Assembly (NCBI RefSeq): GCF_040869045.1
Contig: NC_090320.1
Span: 247,814,978-247,878,977, forward strand
Source: Eurosta solidaginis
Lineage: Eukaryota > Arthropoda > Insecta > Diptera > Tephritidae
Length of the DNA: 64,000 nt
Direction: 5' to 3'
The position numbers and the translations under genes are program-made. Of this stretch, positions 45,060 to 56,608 are shown piece after piece. The notes under the pieces are model-generated. The model was not told the DNA's origin. It was given only the letters and a program-made list of their open reading frames with translations, and made no database searches. Every line of letters begins with the position of its first letter. Within the stretch, counting starts at the first letter, position 1.

Positions 45060-45405
45060 ATAGTCGATAAAAAATATTGTGACAAATATTAGCAACACTA
45101 AGGTATACTATCATCTCTAAGCCCATACTAAGCAGTTACTTGTATCTACATAAACAAATCAATCGTTATGCCTACACATATGTACATACAAGAAACGGAG
45201 AGATATGCACAAACACATGCATATATCTGAGATACTTCCAAAAGTAGGCAGTCATCGGTGGAAGTATCACTCACATATACACGCGCATTTGACTATGCGA
45301 GAAGCTATAAACGTGCATCTGTAGTTTATAGCTGGTAAACTAGTAAATTTCTGAAGAAGAAACGCCTAGAAGTTGTAACGTACACCTTGAAAGTGCATCC
45401 GCCCC
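45060..45405 (+). repeat. Possible LTR or dispersed repeat
   Basis: TGTGACAAATATTAGCAACA begins a stretch with 'cacatatgtacatac', 'cacatgcatatatctg', 'agtatcactcacatatacacg' and 'gaagaagaaacgcctagaag'. I recognise this as a commonly repeated type in tephritid-like genomes, but the class is uncertain. No second LTR or TSD is found nearby. Confidence 0.35.
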
Positions 45406-47807
45406 TTTGCGCGATCAATGTGGATTTGCCCTCAGCTAGCTCAGTTTAAAGGCGGGATCCTCAACCCTTTTGCCACATTGATGCGAGGCGGTTGTTACAA
45501 TCATCATCCTCATACGCCTCCATACATCCCACCAGAAGCCCACCCTACCTCGGACCGCTCGTTTATTTCGGAGTTCAGCAGGTCCCCTTTCTTACCTTTG
45601 CTCCTCGCGATTCCACACTACCTACCCTTTTGCCATCATCCCCATCCCCAACCGATTAAATCAGCAAACCATATTTCAATTTCTTTTCATGCTTTAAACA
45701 GGTATATTAACACGACCCGAAACATACTTAACAGATTTATCTTCTTACAATTATAAATTAAACAGACATTTATACTTAAACGCAAATGCCTACGCATAAC
45801 ACATATGTATAAGTGGATTTACAATCCTACAGCATATATATATATTATTTTGAAATTTCTTCAACGGATTTTCTTTATATGATTTATTAACCATGAGTTC
45901 TGTCACAGCAACAAAAAATTACTTTACACCCATGGTCATGCAAAAGAAAACTTATATAAAATATTACAATCGTTTGTTTTCTTCGGTGTCAGCACAAAAA
46001 AAAACCAAACCCTTCGTCTAGCTCAAGATGAGCACTACTTTGAATACAACACCCAAATCCTACAGCCTACCTAAAAGAGCTCTCTTCGGTGGAAAACGGA
46101 TATTTGGGGCAGCTGGATATTTCAGCAATCCGGAAACTATTGCAGTCTTGGCACTCTGGTTTGGTGATTTCGTGTACCCGACTATCACCAAATTTGACAT
46201 CAATTACCAAAAAAATTACAACATCAATTAATACAATACGTATACACATATATATATATATTTTTTATCTTAAAAGAAACGGCCTTCATTTGCTTGTTGG
46301 GTTACATTAACCAAAAGCGTTTTTATAAGAATATTGTTGTCTTCACCTCACGTGGTTTTAGAGGCACTGTTGTACGCCTGTATGCTGGTGAAAAGTGATC
46401 ATGGTAGATTTCCGAAAAAATTTCCCTGGCGCAGACCAAAAGCTTTTGTTTATTGACGAGGTGGTGTTCAACTAACAGATAGAAACTATATTTTAAACTG
46501 ATACAAAAAAGGCTGGTGCTTTTGCGCCTGTTTGGCGTTCATGCACCTCGCGTAGTCTTCGAGGGTGCACTTGACTCAATAATATGTGAAGACACCCAAC
46601 AAACACAGCCAAGTTTATTCTCGAACATAAGTTATCACCTTACGCGGTATTTGAGGTGAAGTTGAGGAATTTTGAACAACTTTCTAACCGCACTTCCACA
46701 TATATGTAATACATATATATAAAATTATATTTCGTTCATTTTTATTGCCAAAAAAAAATATGTACCCTTGTTATTCGAACAATCTGCATATCATAAATAA
46801 GTATACCCCAAGTACAAAAGTGAATACCAGCAAAGAAAATTAATGGCCTTCGATCCCAAATAGAGAATAGCCTTTGCGATGATGCAGAGAATTAACGTTA
46901 AAGATTTGAGGAAGGAATTTGATCTCAAGGGCATATCGAGTCGATATTAAACTAAATTGTTTGTTGGGAATTTCGTGACCCCGGCAACTAATAAAATTAT
47001 CAAAAAAAAATTTTACCAAAAAGAATTTTACAGGAAGACACTTATGAAACGTTTGCCTGGGGCTGGCAGAAAGACATTAGAAATTTAGTGACAAGTCACC
47101 GCAATAAAAACTTTAGGTACATGAACCCCCCAAAAGGCGCAAAAAAAAAGAAGAAGGGACAATATGTCTCAAAAAAAAGTTAAATCCACCGACTTACCGC
47201 TGTTTAACTGCTGTCCCTGCGTATTCCACATCCATCATGCGCATTAACCATAAAATCCATAATTTTCGTGCCGGCCGGAATCCTAGGCCTTTAGCCTTAA
47301 AAATAGTTTTTTTCCGGACGACCGCGGGTTTCTTTATCGGCGTTTTGCCACGCCGCACATAAATTTTGAACACCACAAAAAAAAACACTACGAATTTGTC
47401 CTTACTGGACCTCGCGCCAGGGATACATATATGTATATCTATACAAATTATTAAAAATCGTTTACGCGATCCTGCGCACAATCGACACAATCAACTTTAA
47501 TGACACAGCTATTCTATTCTTTTAATGGTAACTAACCCCTTTATATAGGCAATAGCTAAACAGCAACACCGTTTCTAGTTGCCGTTTCTATTGTTTTACA
47601 TTCCAGCCAACAACGACCATGTCTCCCTATATCCATCCTTTTCCTAAGCCCTAGCCCACCGTACCTACGTTTCGTCATATGGCAACCTTCTGGCATAGAG
47701 CTTTTAACTTACTTGTGGTGAGAAAGTTGTTGCTGTCATTTGTTTTGACATTTCACGGCAAAACAATAACAAACCCTACATAAAACAAATAAATAAAATA
47801 TGTAAAA
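45406..47807. other. No supported gene
   Basis: Open frames of 112 residues (45418-45756, plus), 67 residues (46028-46231, plus) and 98 residues (47194-47490, minus) have no domain I recognise. Base composition is ordinary AT-rich intergenic. A candidate exon cannot be excluded, but nothing positive supports one. Confidence 0.45.
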
Positions 47808-48330
47808 ATATGCAAAGTCGCAGACGAGGACATGCGGCCTCAGTCACTCCGGCAAACCAGCGGCCCCTCCCCGGACAAGGACACGGGACAGAATCCAGAA
47901 CGGAGGCTCGCAATTGATGCACGCATAGCCGATGAAAGTACTGCCGAGCAAAGCCCTTTGCCACGTATACCTATGCTGGCATGTACAATCACATCTATGC
48001 TGTGGAGACCCTTGGATGAAACAACAATCATAGGGCACGAAAATGGACAAATTTCTGTTTGGGATATACGGGAGGGTGGTCGTAAGATTACCTCAATAAG
48101 TGATCATAAGTGATTAAAAACGATATGCAGGTAAATAAAAAAATGGTATTCTGTTTGTTACTGCATCCAAAGATGCAGCAGCAAAGCTATTTGACGTGGA
48201 ATCACTGATGTGTCTGAAGACTTATAAAACAGAATGGCCTGTAAACTCGGCTGCAATCAGCTCAATTATGGACCATGTTGTCTTGGGTGGTGGATAAGAC
48301 GCCATGGAGGTGACAACAACATCAACCTGG
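47808..48330 (+). pseudogene. eIF3i: eIF3 subunit i (WD40, TRIP-1) pseudogene fragment
   Basis: The sequence encodes, in broken frames, the middle to C-terminal third of eIF3i, a WD-repeat scaffold of the eIF3 translation initiation complex. Recognisable blocks: IDARIADESTAEQS, R-I-P-M, CTITSMLWRPLDET, GHENGQISVWDIREGG (47880-48112). Then [41 protein letters not shown] and DAMEVTTTST follow (48155-48325). Frame breaks lie near 48113-48150, and TAA replaces the usual Gln codon after VVLGGG. No introns interrupt the matched part. Both gene ends are absent and no poly(A) is seen, so it is either a truncated processed copy or a duplicated piece. The first ~90 bp diverge much more than the rest. 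It abuts an LTR-like sequence. Confidence 0.87.
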
Positions 48331-48656
48331 TGTTTTTCCATGACGGCCACCCCACCCCATGCGTCACGAGCGGTTCAAGGTAACGTATATCTTGCAGACG
48401 CCCAAACGTGGGGAACACCCACCCTGACAAAGTATGCGAACGACAATGCAGAGAGTATAAAAGGAGCAAAAGCTGAGTAAGCACAATCAGTTTGATTTAA
48501 GCGCGCTATCAGTTGCGAAGTATAAGTGTTATTGTGAAGTAGTCTAATAAAGACCATTTTGCATTATTGAATAGTGGAGTTATTTATTCAATAGTTTAGT
48601 GATTCGAACGTTAGTAGAAGGTTGCAAATAAGCGGAGTTTCACTAAATTCGTTACA
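48331..48656 (+). mobile_element. Putative solo LTR
   Basis: It begins TGTTTT and ends TTACA. TATAAAAG at 48456-48463 fits a promoter and AATAAA at 48546-48551 a polyadenylation signal. A downstream segment (GTGATTCGAACGTTAG etc.) resembles U5 of gypsy-type insect LTRs. No gag/pol and no second LTR are present, and no matching TSD is visible. The left edge coincides with the break in the eIF3i pseudogene. Confidence 0.55.
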
Positions 48657-48669
48657 ATATGTTATATAC

Positions 48670-49045
48670 AACGAGAACACGTTCCACAAAAAATTTGTCT
48701 TGGTCAAAACGTATCCAAAACAATAAATAAAATATACAAAAAGTTAATAAATTCACAACTCAAATATTTTCAGGTTATGGATATGTCGAAAACACAAAAA
48801 GTATGGCACCATTGCCCATTTACATCAGCCGTCATCCCGTCGCAAAGATCCTGAGCCTGATAAATAATTTTGCATGTAAATGCAACAATAATGATTTCAG
48901 CCAGATAAATCAAAATAGAAGTCTAGTTCAATTTGTGAGCCAGATAATTTGTTATTTTCTTATCTTTAGTTTGGCAACGCTGCCTTTAATAAACCACCTT
49001 TTTTCAAAAATAGATGGCGCTGATCGCCTTTAATGAAATACAACG
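48670..49045 (+). repeat. Dispersed AT-rich repeat, copy 2
   Basis: 'ggtcaaaacgtatccaaaac', 'aaaaagttaataaattcac' and 'caggttatggatatgtcg' match copies at 33690 and 60770. After 'tatggcaccatt' (48805) it diverges. Confidence 0.6.
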
Positions 49046-49362
49046 GCGACATCTGCCTATCACAACTCATATATACAAAAATATCAGGACCTCTGCTTTT
49101 CAAGTCTGCAAGGTTTGTGTATTCGACGTCTTTGATTCACCATGTTTCCCCAATTTGTAAATTTTATGACTTTTTCTGGAAAAAATGTTACCCTCCTCCA
49201 GAACTCTTAGATTCTATCTATGGAACTAGCTCACTTGCCGCTCTGCAAAAAGGCTGAAGTTGTAGGTAATGGGTATAAGTACCCCTGTTGTTGTTGTAGT
49301 GAAGGACACTCCTCGACGGTCTTGGATATGGATAGGTCAACTTTAACTTATTGACTATCCCC

Positions 49363-49525
49363 AAACAAACACATGCAGTCAAATGCAGCATCGTACGCTG
49401 ACAGATGATTGACTGCATTAGAGGTTTACGCCGATCACTTTATCGGCGGCGGCGGCGTAGGCTCTGTTATATACAGGCGGCGGCGTGGGTGGCGCGCCGA
49501 CGTACGCCGGTGTTCTTACTTTAAA
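49363..49525 (+). repeat. Left arm of a GC-rich inverted repeat
   Basis: 'acacatgcagtcaaatgcagc' and 'gctgacagatgatt' are inverted at 52008-52066. A cluster of GGCGGCGGCG phrases (49444-49512) corresponds to the GC-rich block at 51875-51925. Together they enclose about 2.7 kb that holds a LINE relic and a SINE. Confidence 0.65.
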
Positions 49526-49589
49526 AAGCTTGATTTTTCTATTTAAAAAAATTATATTTGAGAAAGGTTTTGTTTGTATGTATTTAAGG

Positions 49590-50212
49590 AAATCAACGTC
49601 TTGACCATTTCGGAAAGATCCGGGGTTTTGCCTCAAAATCTCGCAGATCGTTCAAAAATATTCAGGAGTAGCTCCTTGCCTCTCGTTCACTTACTCCAGA
49701 GAGGCTTCGACCTAACCCCGGTCTTTGGAATTGGTACTGCTACGTCTGCTGAAAAGAAATAGAGATACATAAAATGGTCACACTTTTGTCTGTATATCTC
49801 GTGCAAAGCGTAGTTTCACCTGGGATTAACTCCTAATAATTTCTTTAAATCATTTGTGGCTTCTTGGTGGTCACGCACAAGTGCGACTTACGGTTGCTAT
49901 TAATGGTCTATTAATACTCATGACTGTCGTGGCACAGGGCGCATCCAGTTTTTTCGAGCTACAATCCCCGATGATTAAGAGCTACAATTCCCGATGTGCG
50001 AACAGTAGCAATCCCGACCACCAGTCGCTACCAGGCCTCCTGACCTTCACACCATATGCCAGCACAGAAGCTATAGGACTGCGATTTCGAACTCATACCT
50101 TCGTCGACGTCACTTTCCTAGAAGCTCTGGGTGTAGCTCCGAAGATTTTCCAACGGATGCTTTTGTCACGCTATGCTGCCGAGCTACACCAGAGAAACAC
50201 CTTGAAACGTTA
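49590..50212 (+). pseudogene. Relic of the N-terminal region of the 52.6-kb LINE
   Basis: Matches 52625-53400 with large gaps. It keeps 'ttcggaaagatc-ggggtttt' (cf. gag of 52640), 'tctcgtgcaa', 'tttaaatcatttgtggcttc' and later 'gccagcacagaa-ctatagg' through 'gccactttcctagaag-tctg'. The 2A-like and zinc-finger codons are no longer intact. ORFs of 62 and 119 residues here are chance survivals of the old frames. Confidence 0.72.
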
Positions 50213-51427
50213 GGGAATGAGGGCCAAGGATGCCGCCCTCGAAATCATAAACAGTCTAAGTGGATGTCATTGCGTAATGGGTGAAAATCGTATAATCCTC
50301 GGCGCATCTACATAATTAAAATTTTAGTAGACCCTGGATAAAATTTTTAAAATGTAGACCAAAGTTTGCATACGTTTGTGTTCACAACATTGATTTCAAT
50401 TGTCTTCCTTAAATCAAAACGATATTTTAGAATGAAAGTCGACTGATTTTAAGTTGCAAGATGTTAACTGCTGTTTTCCGGCCTTATGATATAAGAGCTC
50501 ATTATGGATGACCGCGTAGCTTCAGTTTTCAGACTAGTTGGACTGTCCACTACGTTGGGGTAGTAGCACACACGGTCATTAGTTCGAATGTCTTGGGAAC
50601 GCTTTTACTTCACCACTTTGAGTATTCTTGCGAAGGACAAAGCCTCACCTGGTAAATATACATATGTGCCTACGTATTCACATTTGTAAAAGGAGCCGTG
50701 ACGTGTAGGTGATATTTAAACTTTGTTGATAGGCTATAATCAATGTGATTCACTCCAAGGGACTAGTTTTGGATAGGGCAGCCAACTTTAAGAAATGTCA
50801 ATGTGGGTGTTGAGGGATGAAGTGTGAAAATCAAAATTTATATTTCACACGCTATTGTATAGTTTCATAAATAAACAACAGATGTTTGAATGTAAGACCA
50901 AGTGATTTTTCAAACCCTTCTCATACGTACATATATCCTCGACTTAAGTATGAGGTAAGAATCATTTTAAAGGATTGTTTATGGCCCTAGAACCTACTGA
51001 AGGATTTTGCATCACTGATTTCGCTTATTCTTTCAGCCAATCGCAATATAAAATTAAAAAAAAAATCGGCAACTTTTTTGGGTAGTTTGCTTTTTTACAA
51101 CTTGAGGACAATTTAAAAACACGTTCGCCTTGGGTCATTTTATTTGAATTAACTGTTCATTATTAATTTTTTGAAAAAAAATATGCAAAGTGAGCATATA
51201 AATTTATTATGTTTTTGTTTTAATAACTTGGTGAATTGGGTTATGCAAAGTCCGTGTTAAGCTGACATCGAAAGCGCCTGTTTTTTTAAATAACTTTTCA
51301 ACAGTCAGAAAGAGTTAAATTTCGCAATTAGTTTCTTATAACTGGATGCGCATCCGTTGATACGACTTTCGACCATATCCGACCAATTTTCGACATGAAG
51401 AATAAAGGGCCTAAACAGTCTTAAACG
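50213..51427. other. Unassigned sequence
   Basis: No gene. At 50508-50800 there is a tRNA-like phrase (GTAGCACACACGG, then TAGTTCGAATG) and text loosely similar to the SINE-like repeat ('agcctcacctggtaaatatac'). This could be a very old SINE, but support is weak. Confidence 0.4.
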
Positions 51428-51440
51428 AGTAGAAAATATA

Positions 51441-51857
51441 ACCCCCAGCGGGTTAGGGGGGGTCAGAATATACCCGCGGTAGGTATGCCTGTCGTAAGAG
51501 GCGACTAAAATACCAGATTCAAGGGGCTGTGTAGCGCAACCCTGCAGGTTGCCAGCGCAACATATAGCTTCTCCAAACCCAATTGTCAACCTCACCTATC
51601 CGCGGCGAATCCTGTTTCACTAACAGACGAGGCTCTGGCGACCCTAAGCTCCTTATGGAACTTGGGGTTGGGGAGGGAGGGGATGGCCTGAAGGTTTAAT
51701 GTGTCCACATAAATCGTTCCCGAGATGGTCGGGCCAGCACCTTAATGGTGCTGTGGTACCGGAGCGTACCGGATCCGTATCCGGCAAAGGACCATCACAT
51801 CGATAACACTCCCCAAAGCCTTCGGGGAGCAACCTTATCGCTACAACAACAACAACA
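51441..51857 (+). mobile_element. SINE-like repeat, full-length reference copy with 13-bp TSD
   Basis: AGTAGAAAATATA flanks both sides (51428-51440 and 51858-51870). The 417-bp element begins CCCCAGCGGGTTAGGGG, has a weak B-box-like GATTCAAGGGG near 51513, and ends with CTACAACAACAACAAC. A block TACCGGAGCGTACCGG (51752-51767) resembles the 5' end of the LINE at 52610. The shared tail suggests that LINE mobilises it. It is inserted in the right arm region of the GC-rich inverted repeat. Confidence 0.9.
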
Positions 51858-51867
51858 AGTAGAAAAT

Positions 51868-52068
51868 ATAGTAACGCGCCGGACGCCCCCGCCGCGCCGA
51901 TATTTTTGACATTCGGCGGCGTATATCTCTAGACTGCATTTGTTTGTAGCGGAAGCTTTCCAGCTATAAAGGCCCGAACACATAAGAATAACCTATTTGA
52001 CAACCATACAAACACATGCAAATAATCATCTGTCAGCGCACGATGCTGCAGTTGACTGCATGTTTGAA
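51868..52068 (-). repeat. Right arm of the GC-rich inverted repeat
   Basis: It pairs with 49363-49525: 'aatcatctgtcagcgcacgat' and 'gttgactgcatgtttg' are the inverted counterparts, and GC-rich GCCGCGCCG phrases lie at 51885-51925. Confidence 0.65.
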
Positions 52069-52360
52069 TGGGGGTCGACAACCAAATTGTCAAACTCTCC
52101 TACGCGAGGGGAATACTCTTAAAAATATAAGAGTATCATACACATATTTAGCAGACGAGACTTTGGCGACCCCAAGTTCCTTATGAAACTAGGGGGTGGG
52201 GGCGGTATGGCCTAGGTTTGATGTGGTCATATTAATCGTTAATGGTGCTTTGCTACCGAAACGTACCGGATCTATAACCAGCAAAAGACCATCAGCATCG
52301 ATAACACTCCTCAAAGCCTTCGGGGAGCGTCTTTATCGTTAATACAAAAACAAAGACAAA
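52069..52360 (+). mobile_element. SINE-like repeat (variant subfamily), 5'-truncated
   Basis: 'gacaaccaaattgtcaaactc', the 'ataagagtatcatacacat' insertion shared with 37829-38065, 'gactttggcgaccccaagttcc', 'accgaaacgtaccgg' and 'catcgataacactcc' occur in family order. The tail is decayed (ttaatacaaaaac). Confidence 0.75.
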
Positions 52361-52597
52361 GGTTGTTTGAAATTTTTAGCATACATTTAATCTAGTTTTT
52401 TAATTTATATCAAGTAAACACAAACTTGCTTAATTTCATGGAATAGCTATTATTTCAATTAAATTGTAATAAAATGAGTTTCAAATTTTTTTTGAATTAA
52501 AATTTTATTTGAAAACAAATATTAATTGAATATATGTAATTTCAAACTATGCAGGGGGTTAGATTTTTTCTCAACAATAAAACACCGGCTACTTTGA
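52361..52597. other. AT-rich gap
   Basis: No feature seen before the LINE target site. Confidence 0.5.
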
Positions 52598-52609
52598 GAT
52601 AAATTTTGT

Positions 52610-55600
52610 CGCTTCCCAAGGCAGTCGGTTCTATGTACCGGAGCGACTCGGGATTTTTCCCGACCAAGGACTGTCATTTCAGTGTGACCCCATTTAATTT
52701 GTTTCGTCCCTCCCACAAATTGTCATCCTCCCAGCAGCTCCTTGCAGCAGGACTGCTACATATTCTCTTACTCCGGGAAGGTATCGAACCCAATCCGGGT
52801 CCGTCTCCTGACCCCGGTCATGAGAAATGGTTTTGCTGCATCTGCCAGAAAAGAATCTTTTTAGGACGGTCATACTCTGTTCAGTGTGTCTCGTGCAAGG
52901 GATGGTTGCATCGGACAGGTTGTTCTGGGCTTGATCCCAAAACCCGACGTCCACGTAACTTTTATAAATCTTTTGTGGCTCCTTGCTGCTAACGCCCAAG
53001 GGCGTCCCGTAGTCTACGCCTAAGCGTATCCCCACTACCTTCCAGCAGCTTCGCTGCTCAGCAAGCCACAACAAGTACCCGCTGCTGCTCGCGCCCCACG
53101 GCGCCAACAACTCAAACAGCTGATACCACTCATAACTACTACCTTCGTAGTAGAGCTGGTAGCAATGCTGCGCATCAGCCCCTGCCCCCGTCTTCGTCGT
53201 GCAGGTCAGGGAAACAGACTCTTAGTCCCTGCCTCCGTTTGCACCGTCTGCCAGCACAGAATATATAGGTTTGCGACATCCGCTCAATGCAGCTCCTGCC
53301 TTGGGTGGTGCCACTTTCCTAGATGTTCTGGTCTCCGCGACGGTAACCCCTCGACGGGTTTCATCGCGCCATGTTGCCAGGTCGCAAACCCAAATCATCC
53401 GGGTACCCCAATGCTTGCCCAAGGGCGCCCAGTCCCAAGGCCACAACAGCAATTGCGTCCTGGCCTTCCACAACCTAGGCGTAGTCACCCCTCACTTACC
53501 CCTAGAGTGGCGGCGTCACCCCTCATGCACTTCAGAATTCTGCAGTTCAACTGTAATGGACTAACTGGGAAGATTACGGAGATAGTCGATTTCATGAAGC
53601 GGCACAACATCCGCATTGCTGCGATTCAAGAGACTAAACTCACAGCAAGATCTGCATTGCAGACCTGCTCTGGTTATAATGTCCACAGGAAAGACCGCGA
53701 GAGCGGAAATGGAGGCGGCTTCGCGTTTATTATACACCACTCTGTGCAATATCATATATTTGATCCTGGCATCGACCGCAGTGACAATGTCTTAGAACGT
53801 CAAGGCCTATCTGTCCGGTCAGGCGATGCAAATCTAGATCAAATCACCTGTTGCCCCAGTGGATACCGCCCTAATATCGAGGCCTTACTCACTGGCAACA
53901 ATCGCATTATCTTAGGCGATTTCAATGCCCATCACGACCTATGGCATTCAAACTTGCGGGCGGACAGTAGGGGTGAGATGTTGGCGGATCAAATAGACGA
54001 AACGACGTTCTGCACAATAAACGGAGACGCCCCCACACGTATGGTAGGAAGCTGTCATAGCTCGCCAGATATCTCAATCGTAAGCGCAGAACTCGTAAAC
54101 TGCGTCAACTGGCAGCCGATGGTAACATTGGCATCCGACCACCTGCCCATACTTATTTCGTTCGAGCGTACCGCCGACTTCATCGTCACCGAAAAACGCA
54201 CTTTCATAAACTTCAAAAAAGGAAAGTGGGAAGAATATAAATCTGCAACAGACAGCAGCTTTGCTGCCCTCCCTATTCCGACTGATGCCCGCCAAGGGGA
54301 GCGTGCCTTCCGTAAGGTCATTGAATCCGCCTCGGCACATTTCATTCCCGCCGGGAGAATTCCCGAAATCCGGCCCCACTTCCCGGCGGAGGCCGCGAGC
54401 TTAGCGAGGGAACGCGACCTTATAATACAGCTTGATCCAGGCGACCCCCAAATAAGGGATATAAACCAACGCATCAGATTGCTTGTGGACGAACACAAGC
54501 GGGCGAAATGGGAAGAACACCTAAGAGGTTGTAACCTCTCTACCGGTGTAGGTAAACTTTGGTCCACCGTAAAGTCACTATCGAATCCGACTAAGCACAA
54601 AGACAAAGTTTCCATCGCCTTTGGCGATAAGGTGCTGTCGGATGCGAAAAAATACGCGAGCGCTTTCTGCCGACAATATATAATGCATCCTACGGTCGAC
54701 AAAGATAGACGGAGAGCCAATAGACACGCACATAAACACAAACTCAGCGCGTCACCAATTACCATCACCGCTAGAGAGGTTGAGGACGCCATTGGTCGCG
54801 CTAAACCATCCAAAGCAGTGGGCCCAGACGGCATAGCCATGCCGATGTTTAAAAACCTAGGGAAAGAGGGTTTCAAATATGTAGCGCATGTCTTCAACCT
54901 GTCTCTTTCCACCTTTGTCATACCCGAGAAATGGAAAATGGACAAGGTGGTCCCGCTACTAAAGCCTGGGAAACCAGCTAACGTAGGTGAGTCATATCGT
55001 CCGATATCTCCCCTATCGCCAGTGCCAAAGACTCTTGAAGCCATTTTGCTCCCTTATTTCCAAGCACATTTACAGCTAGCCCCTCATCAGCATGGCTTCA
55101 GAAAACTCCATAGCACTACCTCCGCGCTAAATGTCATTAGCACCCAGATAAATTGCGGTTTGAATCAATATCCCCACCATAGAACAGTACTCGTAGCGTT
55201 AGACCTATCAAAAGCTTTTGATACGGTCAACCATGGCTCGTTACTGCAAGACCTGGAAGGGTCCACCCTTCCCCCATGTCTTAAAAGGTGGACCGCAAAT
55301 TATCTGGGTGGTCGGCAGGCATCGGTGCAATTCAGAAACGAAACATCAAAACAAAGGAGAATTAAACAAGGGGTGCCACAGGGTGGTGTCCTATCCCCGC
55401 TTTTAATTTCTACATATCTAAGCTACCTTCACCACCGGAAGGAGTCACAATCGTTTCCTACGCCGATGACTGCACAATAATGGCCACAGGCCCAGGCCCA
55501 AAGATCGATGAGCTATGCAATAAAATAAACGGCTATCTCCCTAATCTCTCCAGTTTTTTCGCCTCGCGAAACCTGGCATTGTCACCGACTAAATCTTCCG

Positions 55601-56608
55601 CGACCTTGTTTACAACATGGACGCCCCAAATGTCGACCATATTGAACATCCACGTCGATGGCACTACGCTACCGACTGTCCTACACCCCAAAATCTTGGG
55701 TGTGACGTTTGATCAGGATCTACATTTTGGTGCGCACGCAACCGCAATTGTTCCAAGAATTCAGAGCCGTAATAAAATCCTCAAATCCCTTGCTGGCAGT
55801 ACCTGGGGAAAAGATAAAGAAACGCTCTTGACCACATACAAAGCAATTAGCCAGCCGATTACGTGCTACGCGTCACCCATATGGTCGCCAAGCCTAAAAA
55901 CCACCCACTGGAAGAAACTACAGGCCTGCCAAAATACTGCTCTCAGAATCGCCACGGGCTGTCTTCTTATGTCCCCAGAACACCATCTGCATAATGAGGC
56001 GAGAATACTCCCCATCAGGGAGAGAAATGAGATGCTGACCAAACAGTTTCTGTTGAATACCCAGAAACCTGGGCATCCCAACAGACATCTGATTGACGAA
56101 CCAGCACCGCCTAGGGGCTTAAGGAGTCATCTCCATAAGCATTTTGAGGAAATACGGCACCTGAGAACCCAGCCGTATGAAGCGGAAAAACACAAGCAGG
56201 TCCTTGGTGAACTCCATAGACAGGCGTCGGACCTTTATGTCGGGAATTGCCCGGTGAATCCAGTACTTGAAGAAAAATATCCAGAACTCGCAGAAGAGGA
56301 ACGCATACTCCCCAGGGAAACGCGTGTCACTCTTGCTCAACTTCGTTCTGGATACTGTAACAGGTTAAACTCTTACCTATCCAGAATCAACCCCGACATA
56401 CAAAATGTATGCCCTGCTTGCAATGTGTCCCCACATGACACCAACCATCTCTTTAATTGTAATGTGGAACCAACGCCTCTAACACCCCTTTCCTTATGGT
56501 CCACCCCTGTTGAAACGGCAAGTTTCTTTGGACTCCCGTTAGAGGATATTGATGACAATTTGTGATCGGTCGCGGCTATTAGGTGGGGCGAGCATTGCTA
56601 CAACAACA
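52610..56608 (+). mobile_element. Jockey/CR1-group LINE, nearly full length, 12-bp TSD
   Basis: GATAAATTTTGT is duplicated at 52598-52609 and 56609-56620. The element is 3,999 bp and ends GCTACAACAACA instead of poly(A). It encodes two PHD-like zinc fingers, an endonuclease and a reverse transcriptase, with no RNase H. Relics of the family are at 25158-25316 and 49590-50212. The 5' end may be complete, since the coding region begins almost at once, but a longer leader cannot be ruled out. Confidence 0.9.
52633..56565 (+). pseudogene. LINE polyprotein: 2A-like peptide, two PHD-like fingers, endonuclease, RT
   Basis: From the ATG at 52633: a 2A-like REGIEPNPGP (52774-52803), then a first finger with C-C-I-C, CVSCKGWLHRTGC and a final APCC (52835-52989). 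TAA follows at 52990. A frame change near 53215 leads to a second finger, CTVCQHR...C-S-S-C-L-G-W-C-H-F-P-R-C (53240-53330). The endonuclease starts at about 53524 (LQFNCNGLTGK, AAIQETKL, ILGDFNAHH, S-S-P-D-I-S-I, ASDHLPI). RT shows VGPDGIAMPM, YRPIS, ALDLSKAFDTVNH and QGVPQGGVLSPLL. A small deletion near 55406 shifts frame, and YADD follows at 55459-55470. The C-terminal domain has TLAQLRSGYCNRLNSYL and C-P-A-C...H-x-x-x-H-L-F-N-C, ending at TGA 56563. Three lesions inactivate it. Confidence 0.88.

Noticed and set aside
45418..45756. 112-residue ORF as a host gene
   Set aside because: Pro/His/Ile-rich with no recognisable domain, no exon structure and no conserved context.
46028..46249. Overlapping ORFs of 60-73 residues on both strands
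   Set aside because: Open on both strands with no domain in either. Chance ORFs are as likely as an exon.
47194..47490. 98-residue minus-strand ORF with a basic stretch resembling a ribosomal protein
   Set aside because: The similarity is only Lys/Arg composition; no ribosomal signature is present.
50508..50800. tRNA-like phrase as a tRNA gene
   Set aside because: It has no acceptor-stem pairing and no complete cloverleaf. At best it is an old SINE.
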